Below are positions 1 to 8,824 of a stretch of DNA of 32,006 nt, piece after piece. Below the pieces are notes generated by a model. That model was not told where the DNA came from. It ran no database searches and saw nothing but the letters and a program-made list of their open reading frames with translations. Source of the DNA: Bacillota bacterium (GTDB taxonomy: Bacteria; Bacillota; Sulfobacillia; Sulfobacillales; JAIMBI01); NCBI GenBank assembly GCA_021820465.1, contig JAKADP010000022.1:1-32006 (forward strand), given 5' to 3'. The position numbers were made by a program, and so were the translations under genes. Every line of letters begins with the position of its first letter. The first letter of the stretch is position 1.

Positions 1-1
1 G

Positions 2-1384
2 ACGATTCGCGGACGGGTCGTCCCCCAGTGGACCACGGCCCTGGAGGTGCGCCCGGTGCGCCCCGCCGAACGGGCGGCGTGGCGCGGCTTGATGGCGACG
101 CACCACTACTTGGGGTTTCGCGGCTTCGTCGGGGAAGCCCTCTGGTATGTCGCGACCGTCGACACGGACTGGGTCGCCTTGGTGGGGTGGGCGGCCGCCG
201 CTTGGATGGTGCGGGTGCGCGACCAGTGGATCGGGTGGAGCCGCCCCCAGCAGTGGGCGCGGCTGCCCTTCGTCGTGAATAATGCCCGGTTCTTGATTCT
301 CCCCGACGTCCACATTCCGAATTTGGCCTCGAAGACGCTCGCCCAGAACACCCAACGCCTCAGCGCGGACTGGACCGCGGGCTACGGCCACCCGGTGGTG
401 CTGGCGGAAACCTTCGTGGACCCCACCCGGTTTGCCGGCACCAGCTATCGGGCCGCCGGGTGGGCGTACCTAGGGCAGACGCGCGGCTTCGCGCGCCGCC
501 ATCAGCACTATGTCGCGCACGGCCAGCCCAAACAAGTGTGGGTGCGGCCGCTCACCCCGGATGGCGCCGCGCCGCTCCGGGCCCCGTTCCTCACGCCCGC
601 CCTGATGGGAGGGACTCCCACAATGCTCGATTTCAACACGGTGAATTGGACCGGCCCCGACGGGCTGCGCGCGCGCTTGGCGACGCTCCCGGACCCGCGC
701 CACCGGCGCGGGGTCCGCCACCGCCACGACCAGGTCCTGCTGCTCGCCTTGGCGGCGGTGTTGGCCGGTCAGCGGCATTATGTGGCGATCAGTGATTGGA
801 TTCACGACCTGGACGCACCGGCGCGCCAGCGGTTCGGGTGCCCCCGCTGGGGCGACACGTACCAGGTGCCGAGTGAGCCCACCCTGCGCCGCGTCTTGCA
901 ATCGGTGGACCCGGACGCCGTCGATACCCTCCTCAATGCGTGGTTAGACACGGAAACCCGCCGGGTGGGGGACGTCCGCGCCATTGATGGCAAAAGCCTC
1001 CGGGGCTCGGCCCACGGGGCGCGTGCGCGCCCCGTGCATCTCTTGGCGGGGATGGTCCATCGCACCGGCCAGGTGCTGGGCCAGGTGGAGGTCGACGGGA
1101 AAACGAATGAGATTCCCCGCCTGCGGGATTTGTTGGCCCCGCTGGACATCACCGGGCCCAGCGTGACCACCGACGCGCTGCATACCCAAACGGCCACCGC
1201 TCGCTTCCTCGTCGAGGAGAAACACGCGCATTACGTGATGGAAGTCAAACGGAACCAACCGAGCCGTCACGATGCGTGCGGGGCCTTAGACCTCGACGAT
1301 TTTTCCCCCTCCGGCCGTCACGATCGACCGGGGGCACGGGCGGATCGCACGGCGGACGGTGCGCACGACGACGGCCCTGAATGA
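2..1384 (+). pseudogene. DUF4338-ISAs1 transposase fusion, 5' part (truncated by window start; frameshifted near 1300-1309)
   Basis: Frame 2 has no stop from position 2. ISAs1 homology leaves this frame after ...LDLDDF at the T5C5 run and resumes in frame 3 as PPPAVTIDRGHGRIARRTVRTTTALNDYLAWPHLGQVFRI. Confidence 0.75.
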
Positions 1385-1760
1385 CTATCTCGCGTGGCCG
1401 CATCTGGGCCAGGTGTTCCGCATTGACCGCCACGTGACCGCCCTCGATGGTTCCCACGCCTATCACGAGGTGGCGTTCGGCCTCACCGATCTCGCGCCCG
1501 ACCAAGCCAGCGCGGCCCAACTCGGGACGTGGGTCCGCGGACACTGGCGTATCGAAGTGCAGTTGCACTGGGAACGCGATTGGATCTACGACGAAGACCG
1601 GTCGCAAATCCGGACGGGCCACGGCCCCCGGGTCATGGCGAGCTTGCGCAACACCGCGCTGAGCCTCCTCCACCGGTTATCGCTTCCCAATCTCCAACGG
1701 GCGGTGAACTACCTCAACCGCCACTCGGACCACGTGGCGGCCGCGCTCCTCGGCGCCTAG
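1302..1760 (+). pseudogene. ISAs1 transposase, 3' part (contains HWRIE...LHW...YDEDRSQIRTGHGPRVMASLRN)
   Basis: Conserved ISAs1 C-terminal motif with the catalytic Glu, in frame 3, +1 relative to the upstream part. Confidence 0.75.
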
Positions 1761-2133
1761 CGCCGTCGGGCCCACGCATACGAGTCGCCGCCCCGGGCGT
1801 TGGCCCGGGCTCGGACCATGCCGCCCGCTGGCCGGGAGGCGTCCCCGCCGCCGGTCCCGCGCGGCATGGTACGCCGTGGGCGGCTCCTCCTCGCTTCGTG
1901 GAGCGCGTCACATCGGCGCTTCCACCCCGAATCGGCTACCACCTTGACGTTACCGTGCGTGACCCGGCTGGCGATTGCCAAGCCACCACGCGTTGGTGGA
2001 ACGTTGGGGATCTGCACCCCATGACAGAGGCTCCGCGCGGTGTGCCGCCCTCGGGTCCCGCGCGGCGGCCCGTTGCACGCGGGGCCTGAGGCGGCTACGC
2101 TGGGCAGAAGAGTCGGCGAAGGGTGGGGGGCCG

Positions 2134-2739
2134 TTGACAGAGCCCGCGCGCATCTTGATGGTACGCCACGGCCATAGCGAAGCCAACGCCCTGGGCCGCT
2201 TCGCGTTTCGCCGCTGGGATCCTGGCTTGACGACGCTGGGGTGGGAGCAGGCGCGCTCGCTGGTGGCCTCCCTGGCTGGCATTCCCATCGAGCGCATTGT
2301 GTCGAGCCCGCTCCGCCGGGCGCGCGAAACCGTCGCGCCCCTGGCGGAGGCACGAGGACTGGACGTGGCCGACCTGCCCGGCCTGGCGGAGCTGGACATG
2401 GGGCGCTGGGATGGACATCCGCTGGGTGAGTTGGCCCAAAGCGACGCGGCCGCTTGGGGCGCATGGCGGCGCGACCCGGAGGCCAGCCCGCCCCCCCGGG
2501 GAGAGCGCATCAGCCAGGTGGGCGCACGCGTGATCGCCGCCCTCGACTCCCTGGCGCCGGTGCCCGGCATTACGGTGGCCAGCACGCACGCCGACTGCTT
2601 GAAAGGCGCACTGGTGCACCTGCTCGGTGTGTCCGGCCCGGCGTCCCGCCGCCTGGACGTTCCCAATCTGGGCCAGCTGCTGCTAACGCAGAGCCCGCGG
2701 GGCTGGCGCATTACGCTCGGGGGCCCAAGCACAATCTGA
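2134..2739 (+). CDS. Histidine phosphatase family protein (phosphoglycerate mutase-like)
   Basis: LMVRHGHSEANALGRF (RHG motif), SSPLRRARETVAPLAEARGL, ELDMGRWDG. TTG start with upstream GGGTGGGGGG; start uncertain. Confidence 0.85.
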   Translation: MTEPARILMVRHGHSEANALGRFAFRRWDPGLTTLGWEQARSLVASLAGIPIERIVSSPLRRARETVAPLAEARGLDVADLPGLAELDMGRWDGHPLGELAQSDAAAWGAWRRDPEASPPPRGERISQVGARVIAALDSLAPVPGITVASTHADCLKGALVHLLGVSGPASRRLDVPNLGQLLLTQSPRGWRITLGGPSTI

Positions 2740-2801
2740 GTCGCGCCGCGCGGGCCGCTTGCCGATGGCTCCGGCGGGCCGTACACTGCGATTGACCTGA
2801 T

Positions 2802-2940
2802 CGTCGGGTGTATAACAGGGAATCAGGCGAACATCCTGAGCGGCACCCGCCACTGTCACCGGGGAGCCGACGCCGCCACTGCTCACGCGGGAAGGCACGT
2901 CATGCGGCAAGGAACCGGCAGCCAGGAGACCTACCCGGCG
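2802..2940 (+). promoter_or_regulatory. Cobalamin (B12) riboswitch aptamer
   Basis: Core sequence taacaggga...gccactg...cgggaagg...gcagccaggagacctacc (B12 box). Potential P1 closing helix CGTCGGGT (2802-2809) with ACCCGGCG (2933-2940). Lies directly upstream of a BtuFCD-like operon. Confidence 0.93.
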
Positions 2941-3013
2941 AATGGGCGAATCCTGCGGGTGGCAGGAGCCGCCAGTTGGCGTCGGCTGTCACCCGCTTCG
3001 GGAGGACTCCGAC

Positions 3014-3952
3014 ATGAGGCCAAGTTTTCGCCCGGGGCGCGTGGCGCGGGGCCTCTTGGCGGCCGTGCTGATTGCCAGCGCTGCGGGCTGCGGCGCTGGC
3101 GGCACGGCCGCCCCGAGTGGACCCATTCACATCATCGACGACGCCGGCCAGCACCTGACGTTTCGGGCGCCCGTCCGCCGGCTGGTGGTCATTGCCCCCT
3201 CCAACTTCGAAATCGTCGACGCCTTGGGCCTGAGACATGACATTGTGGGCGTAGACAGCTCGGTGCCCCGATACACCCCGGCCCCCTGGGCCCAGGCGGC
3301 CCAGGGGCTTCCCTCGATCGGCAATGCGCTCCCCGAGCCGTCCGCCGAGGCGGTCGCCGCGCGCCGGCCCCAGCTGGTGATCACGGACGAGCCGCTGAGC
3401 GACCTGAAGTCACTCACCAGCCGGCACATCCCGGTCATGGTGCTGAACCCCACGTCGGTGGCGGGGGTGTATCACGACATCACCCTAGTGGGCGAGGTCA
3501 CCGGCACCACCGGCCGCGCACGCCGGATCGTGGCCGGGCTGAAGCGCCAGCTGGCCGCGCTGGTGGCGAAGCTGAAGGCTATCCGGCACCGCCCGACCGT
3601 GTTTTACGATTTGGGGGATCTGTACACCACCGGGCCCGGCACGTTTCTCACCAACTTCATTACCCTGGCGGGCGGCAAAAACGCGCTGGCGCCGCTGGTG
3701 AAGGCCCCGTGGCCGCAGGTGACCGCCGAGCAGGTGGTGCGCGCCAATCCCGACTTCATTCTCATCGACAGCGGCGCGGGCACCACCGCCGCGCAGGAGT
3801 CCAAGCTGGCCGGCTTTTCGGCCACCTACGCAGTCCGGCACCACCACGTGCTGGTTGTGCCCAACTCTTCGTATCTGGATGAGCCCTCGATTGGCCTCGT
3901 GCGCGGGGTGCAGGAACTGGCGCACATCCTGCACCCGCGCTGGGTTTCCTAG
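3014..3952 (+). CDS. btuF: Cobalamin ABC transporter substrate-binding lipoprotein (BtuF-like)
   Basis: Signal peptide plus lipobox SAAGC; periplasmic binding fold: RLVVIAPSNFEIVDALGLRHDIVGVD, PSAEAVAARRPQLVITDE, ALAPLVKAPWPQVTAEQVVRANPDFILI. Follows the B12 riboswitch. Confidence 0.85.
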   Translation: MRPSFRPGRVARGLLAAVLIASAAGCGAGGTAAPSGPIHIIDDAGQHLTFRAPVRRLVVIAPSNFEIVDALGLRHDIVGVDSSVPRYTPAPWAQAAQGLPSIGNALPEPSAEAVAARRPQLVITDEPLSDLKSLTSRHIPVMVLNPTSVAGVYHDITLVGEVTGTTGRARRIVAGLKRQLAALVAKLKAIRHRPTVFYDLGDLYTTGPGTFLTNFITLAGGKNALAPLVKAPWPQVTAEQVVRANPDFILIDSGAGTTAAQESKLAGFSATYAVRHHHVLVVPNSSYLDEPSIGLVRGVQELAHILHPRWVS

Positions 3953-4933
3953 GTGGCTTTTGGGCGGCGCCTGGCTCTGGCGTGCCTCGTGCTGGTGGCC
4001 AGCGTCGCCGCCGGCGTGGCGCATGGGCCCACCCCGCTGTCGCTGGGGACGGTGCTGTCGGTGCTGGTTCATCCCACCAGTCACCTGGCCAGCGTGATCG
4101 TCTGGCAAATCCGCATGCCTCGGGTGGTGGCCGCGGCGCTTGTGGGGGCTGGGCTGGCGGCCTCGGGCGTCGCGATGCAGGCGCTGCTGCGCAATCCCCT
4201 GGCCGATCCGTATATCGTGGGGGCATCCGCGGGCGCGGGGCTGGGTGCCGTGCTGACCGCCACGCTGGTGGGGGCGCTGGTGCCGGCGGGCGCGTTTGCG
4301 GGCGCACTGATGGCCGTGGCGGCCACCTATGGCGTAGCCCGGAGCCGCGGCCAGGTGGAGACCCTCACCCTGATCCTCGCCGGGTACGCCCTGGGCATCA
4401 TGCTGGCCGCCGTGCAGACATTCATCCTGCTGCTGCACCAGCACAGTCTCGCCACGGTCTTCTCATGGGAAGCCGGGTCCATCCACGGCATGACGTGGAC
4501 GCCCGTCGGGCTGGCGGCCCTGCTGATTTTGCCCGCGGCGCTGCTGCTGATCCCCCTCACCCCGGCGATGAATGCCCTGCTGCTGGGTGACGAGGCCGCC
4601 GGCCACCTGGGCGTGCAGGTTTCGCGGCTGCAGCTGCTGCTGCTGGCGCTCGCAAGCGTCATGACCGCCGCGGCCGTGTACCTGTCCGGCCTTATCGGGT
4701 TTGTCGGCCTCGTGATCCCCCACGTCGTCCGCCGGCTCACCTCGGCGGACCACCGCCAGCTGCTGCCGCTGGCCATCTTGTGGGGCGCCGCCTTTCTCAT
4801 CCTGGCCGACACGCTGTCCGAAAGCGTGCCCGGGATTGGCGCGGTGCCGGTGGGCTTGCTGACCGCCGTGCTGGGGGGACCCTACTTCCTGTGGCTGCTG
4901 GTGCGCACGGAGCGCCAGGGGGTGGTGTTTTGA
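3953..4933 (+). CDS. btuC: FecCD/BtuC family ABC transporter permease
   Basis: RMPRVVAAALVGAGLAASGVAMQALLRNPLADPYIVGASAGAGLGAV, GLIGFVGLVIPHVVRRLTSADHR. GTG start immediately after the btuF stop. Confidence 0.92.
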   Translation: MAFGRRLALACLVLVASVAAGVAHGPTPLSLGTVLSVLVHPTSHLASVIVWQIRMPRVVAAALVGAGLAASGVAMQALLRNPLADPYIVGASAGAGLGAVLTATLVGALVPAGAFAGALMAVAATYGVARSRGQVETLTLILAGYALGIMLAAVQTFILLLHQHSLATVFSWEAGSIHGMTWTPVGLAALLILPAALLLIPLTPAMNALLLGDEAAGHLGVQVSRLQLLLLALASVMTAAAVYLSGLIGFVGLVIPHVVRRLTSADHRQLLPLAILWGAAFLILADTLSESVPGIGAVPVGLLTAVLGGPYFLWLLVRTERQGVVF

Positions 4934-5709
4934 AGCTCACGGTCGACGGGGTGTCGCGGCGCCACGCCGCGGGATTCCAGCTGGGCCCGCTGTCGGTCGC
5001 GGTGGACCGGGGCGAGTGGCTGGGCGTCGTGGGGCCCAACGGAGCGGGGAAAACGACCCTGCTGCGCATCATGGCGGGGACGGAGCCGCCCGACGCCGGC
5101 CGCGTGTGGTACGGCGATCGGCCGCTCGCCGCGCTGAGTGCCCCAGCCCGCTCGCATGCTCGGGCCGTCGTGCCGCAGCGCCTCACGCTGCCGTTTGACC
5201 TGAGCGTGGCGGCCGTCGTGGAGCTGGGCCGCCTGTCACACCTGCCGTGGAGCGAGCGGCTGATGCCGCTGGGGCCTCGCCAGCGGAGCTTGGTGGACGC
5301 CTGCCTGGAGCAAACCGACACCATGGCGCTCCGGGACCGATCGTTCCGCACCCTCTCGGGAGGCGAGCAGCAGCGTGTGCTGCTGGCGATGGCGCTGGCG
5401 CAGGGCGCTTCCCTGCTGCTGCTGGATGAGCCCACGGCGTCGCTGGATCCCGGGCATGCTCGGCAGTTTCTTGAGCTCGTCGGCATGCTGGTGGCCGACG
5501 GCCACACGGTGGTCATGGCGCACCACGACCTCACCACGGTGGCTCAGGTGTGCTCCAGCGTCCTGCTGCTGGCCGATGGGCAGCCCATAGCGTATGGCAG
5601 CGTGGACGAGGTGTTTCAGGCGGAGCCACTCTCGGGGGTGTACCGCACGCCCCTCGGGGTGATGCCCCATCCCGTCACCGGGCGCCCGCTGGTGTTTCAC
5701 CGCCATTGA
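4930..5709 (+). CDS. btuD: ABC transporter ATP-binding protein (BtuD/FepC-like)
   Basis: Walker A GPNGAGKTTLLR, signature LSGGEQQRVLLAMALAQ, Walker B LLLLDEPTASLD. TTG start overlaps the permease stop. Confidence 0.92.
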   Translation: MKLTVDGVSRRHAAGFQLGPLSVAVDRGEWLGVVGPNGAGKTTLLRIMAGTEPPDAGRVWYGDRPLAALSAPARSHARAVVPQRLTLPFDLSVAAVVELGRLSHLPWSERLMPLGPRQRSLVDACLEQTDTMALRDRSFRTLSGGEQQRVLLAMALAQGASLLLLDEPTASLDPGHARQFLELVGMLVADGHTVVMAHHDLTTVAQVCSSVLLLADGQPIAYGSVDEVFQAEPLSGVYRTPLGVMPHPVTGRPLVFHRH

Positions 5710-6273
5710 CCGCAGGGCCCCCCAGCGAAAGGCGACCTCCATGAACGTCCAAGGGGAATGGGCAACCTGCACCACGCTGCTGCTGGCGCGGACGCTCGCG
5801 CATCGCACACGTCCCGACGAGGACGGATGGCGCGCGCACCTCGGCCTTGTCTTGGCACACGCAAGAGGCCGTGGCTGGGGCACACATTCCGGTGTGGGGC
5901 CCGAGCGATGTACGCGGCCGTGGCCGGCCACGCCATCGATGCGGGGCTGAACGCAAACCGGGACGCCACGTGGCCGCGGTGGCCCCATCGTAAACGACCT
6001 CACGCGCCGCGAGGCGGACGGCTTCAGCTGGACACTGCCGCCGACGTCTGGGATGAAAGCCCGGCCGCCAGGGCGGGCCTGATTCCCGACGCGCGCTGGC
6101 ACAACGCCGACTGGGTCGTGGCCAAGGAGCTGGCCCACTGGGACACGCGGTCGCACGAGCCGCGGGCGGCCCGGCGCGGTCTCTCGGCCGCGCCCGGTGG
6201 TCCCCGTCCGCGCGCCTCTTGGGCGTGCCCCTTGGCACCTCGGTCGCCTGGCGAAGGGCGTCGCCGGGCTCTC

Positions 6274-6681
6274 TCAGCCGCTGTCCCGCTGCTCGCCGTA
6301 GGCTCCCGGGGGCCACAGGGACTCGGCTTCGGCCGCCAGCGCCGCCCACTCACGGCTCGTGAAGCGCAGGCGGGCAATGGGGAGCAGCACCAAATCCTCT
6401 TGCCGCAGATGCAGCAGAAAGGCGTCGCGCCAGGCGGCGGCCCGCCCTTGGGGCCCCTCGGCCAGCCGCCCGTGAGCCGCCGTCATAAGGGGGATGGGCC
6501 CCCCACCCACGAAGTACCGCGCCAGCCGGGGAAAAAACAGCCGCTCTTCCACCGTGCGGTGAAAGGCCACTGCATGGGCCAAGTCCTCCGGCACGGGGTC
6601 GGCGGCCGGGTCCCACGCGGCCAAGCGCTGAGCGGCGTCCCGGTGGACCTTCTCCCAGCGCCGGTACAGCTCGGGCTCCAT
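6274..6681 (-). CDS. Hemerythrin-like (HHE cation-binding) domain protein
   Basis: MEPELYRRWEKVHRDAAQRL...FHRTVEERLFFPRLARYF...TAAHGRLAEG...FLLHLRQEDLVLLPIA; spaced H and HxxxE residues. ATG overlaps the upstream stop (TGATG). Confidence 0.7.
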   Translation of the reverse strand: MEPELYRRWEKVHRDAAQRLAAWDPAADPVPEDLAHAVAFHRTVEERLFFPRLARYFVGGGPIPLMTAAHGRLAEGPQGRAAAWRDAFLLHLRQEDLVLLPIARLRFTSREWAALAAEAESLWPPGAYGEQRDSG

Positions 6682-7379
6682 CAGGAGCTCACTCCCGGCG
6701 TGGCCACCGCAGCGGCCGGCCGGGGGGCGCGGCTCTTTTGCACAGCCCAGTAAATCAGCAGCACCCCGACAATTTCCGCCGCGAAAAACAGGGCGGGAAT
6801 GCCGTACGCGGCCAGCGTGTCCGCCAGGGAAAACACCAGGCCCCCGGCGGCAATGCCCAGGTTGAAGCCCAGCCGGCTTCGCCACCAGGACCACAGCGCC
6901 CCCAGCACCAGCGCCGCCGCGCCCACCGTCCCCAACGCCGCGAACCCAATCAGCAAGAGCGGGCTCGTGAGCACCAGCGTGACCTGGCGGCTCGCGTAGG
7001 CCACCCGGCCCAGCGCCCGGAGATGCTCCGGCCCTGCCCAGGCACCCACCGCGCTGAGCGCCACCAGCAGCGCGATGGCGATGGCATACGCGCGCGCCTG
7101 GCGGGGCCACAGCAGATACATCGACCCCACCCCCATGAGCCCCGGCACCGCCGCCGCCAGCGTCGCGTACGCGCGATACCCCTCCGCGCCAAACGCCCCT
7201 GTCGCAAACGCCACCACCTGCAGCAGCGCCGCCACGCCGATGGCCCAGAACGAGATGCTCCAGGCCAGTGCGTGGGGGCGGTGCCGCCCTCGGTATTGGC
7301 GGAAGAACACCGTGCCGAGCCCAAGGCTCACCAGCGTGGTGCACGCGGACGCCACCACGTCGAAGACTATCGAGGTCAC
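6681..7379 (-). CDS. Multi-pass membrane protein of unknown function
   Basis: About seven hydrophobic segments; GTG start at 7379 with GGAGAGG upstream; 1-nt overlap with the hemerythrin gene. Confidence 0.7.
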   Translation of the reverse strand: MTSIVFDVVASACTTLVSLGLGTVFFRQYRGRHRPHALAWSISFWAIGVAALLQVVAFATGAFGAEGYRAYATLAAAVPGLMGVGSMYLLWPRQARAYAIAIALLVALSAVGAWAGPEHLRALGRVAYASRQVTLVLTSPLLLIGFAALGTVGAAALVLGALWSWWRSRLGFNLGIAAGGLVFSLADTLAAYGIPALFFAAEIVGVLLIYWAVQKSRAPRPAAAVATPGVSS

Positions 7380-7394
7380 CTGATCACGTCCTCT

Positions 7395-7428
7395 CCCGAT
7401 CGGACTCCAGCGCGCCCGATCGGACTCC
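7395..7428. repeat. Two perfect 14-bp direct repeats CCCGATCGGACTCC at 7395-7408 and 7415-7428, 20-nt period, each containing the palindrome CCGATCGG
   Basis: Read directly: cccgatcggactcc-agcgcg-cccgatcggactcc. Confidence 0.9.
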
Positions 7429-7583
7429 TGTCAGCACGATACTGCACCGGGGCCCGCGAGGGGAACCCCGCGGCCTGGCGACGGCAGGCCGGCGGAATCG
7501 CTCCCCCAAAATAGAGGATAGCGCTGCCGCAAGCCGAACCACGTCACCAGACAGAGCGATGGGCATCGGATTAACCGCATCGG

Positions 7584-7985
7584 GTGGTGGGCGTGGTCGT
7601 GAAGGTGTTGGGCATTGTCGGGAATCCCGCCTGCGGATGCGGCCATGGCGCATGGGTCCTCATCTCGCCCGACGGACCTCACCTCCAGTGCTTCCGCCAC
7701 GATCTTCCGCAGGTGGTCGCCGTCGTGGTGGACAAGCCCTGGCTCTCCGCCGCCGACTTGGTCCGCCAAATGGTGGCCAAGTTTCTGCGGGTGGAGCTGG
7801 ACTCCATTGAGCCGGACCATCCGATGGTGCGTGGCACTCTGTCGTCCGTGCGGGATCAGCTCCGGGTGGTGGCCTCGATGCCGGTGGCGGCCACGGTGAC
7901 GGTCAATGGGCGCTTCCTGCTTTACCGCCATCCGGATGGCAGCGGCGGATCGCGCTCGCTCAGCCGACTGAGCCCCGCGCGCTAG
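7584..7985 (+). CDS. Hypothetical protein
   Basis: 133-aa ORF (VVKVLGIVGNPACGCGHGAWVLISPDGPHLQCFRHDLPQVVAVVVDKPWLSAADLVRQMVAKFL...), placed between annotated genes. Family not recognised. Confidence 0.5.
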   Translation: MVGVVVKVLGIVGNPACGCGHGAWVLISPDGPHLQCFRHDLPQVVAVVVDKPWLSAADLVRQMVAKFLRVELDSIEPDHPMVRGTLSSVRDQLRVVASMPVAATVTVNGRFLLYRHPDGSGGSRSLSRLSPAR

Positions 7986-8094
7986 AGGCGCCTCGGCGAG
8001 GCGGGATGCTCGCCAGGCGGTCGGCCGCCCCATGTTGCGCGTGCCATGGCGGCCGGCCGACCTTTCTGCCACAATGGCCGCGGAGGTATCGCGC

Positions 8095-8808
8095 ATGCTG
8101 GTGAGGATCCCGGCCGAGGCCCACTACCAGTTCAGCAACCGCTGGCTGGGCGCCACCTGGCACTTTTCGTTCGACCGCTACTTCGATCCGGAGCGCGTAA
8201 ACTTCGGGGCCCTGCGCGCGTACAACCACGACCGCATCGCTCCGGGCACAGGGTTTCCCACCCACCCCCACCGGGACATGGAGATTGTCACGGTGGTGCT
8301 GGCAGGTGAGCTCACGCATGAGGACAGCACGGGGCGCGCGCTGGTGCTTCAGGCGGGCGAGGTTGAGGCCATGACAGCCGGCCGCGGCATCGAGCATGCC
8401 GAGCTGAATCGGGGCGCGGCACCCGCTGAGTTCATTCAGATCTGGATCCTGCCGCGGGAGAATCACCTCGCCCCCGCGCACCACCAGAGCCGGCCAGCCC
8501 CGTCGGCCCTGACCGCCGGCTTCACGGTGGTGGCGGCCGACGCCGCCAGCGGATCCGGCTTGCCCATCCATCAAGACGCGTGCGTGGCATGGGCGCAGCT
8601 CGCGGGCGGGCAGGACGCAGCCTGGGTGGTGCGCGCGGGCCACCGTGCCTACCTCCATGCGGTCACCGGCACCGCCACCGTGAGCGGCATCCACCTGGAT
8701 CCGGACGACGCCCTCGAAGCGACGGCACCGCCGCACGACCCGCTGACTCTGGCACTCTCCTGCGACGCGCCCGGCCACTTCTTGCTGGTGGAGGTGCCCG
8801 ACCTGTGA
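8095..8808 (+). CDS. Pirin family protein
   Basis: FGALRAYNHDRIAPGTGFPTHPHRDMEIVTVVLAGELTHEDSTG...AMTAGRGIEHAELN...EFIQIWILPREN. ATG with GGAGGT upstream. Confidence 0.92.
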   Translation: MLVRIPAEAHYQFSNRWLGATWHFSFDRYFDPERVNFGALRAYNHDRIAPGTGFPTHPHRDMEIVTVVLAGELTHEDSTGRALVLQAGEVEAMTAGRGIEHAELNRGAAPAEFIQIWILPRENHLAPAHHQSRPAPSALTAGFTVVAADAASGSGLPIHQDACVAWAQLAGGQDAAWVVRAGHRAYLHAVTGTATVSGIHLDPDDALEATAPPHDPLTLALSCDAPGHFLLVEVPDL

Positions 8809-8824
8809 GCGAGGTCGCTGTCCC

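Larger units (their letters stand above)
2..1760 (+). mobile_element. ISAs1-family insertion element (left end outside window) carrying a DUF4338-transposase fusion; right boundary not determined
   Basis: Frame 2 is open from the window edge to 1384 and reads as a DUF4338/DruA-like domain (VVNNARFLILPDVHIPNLASK...LAETFVDPTRFAGTSYRAAGW) followed by an ISAs1/H-repeat transposase (LPDPRHRRGVRHRHDQVLLLALAAVLAGQ, AIDGKSLRG, VTTDALHTQ). The transposase C-terminus continues in frame 3 (1359-1760). Confidence 0.85.

Noticed and set aside
1298-1312. Conventional -1 programmed frameshift (A AAA AAG type) in the transposase
   Set aside because: The shift needed is +1 and no -1 heptamer is present.
5758-6753. 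331-aa plus-strand ORF
   Set aside because: Its second half is antisense to the hemerythrin gene and the composition is Arg/Pro/Gly-rich; long shadow ORFs are expected in high-GC DNA.
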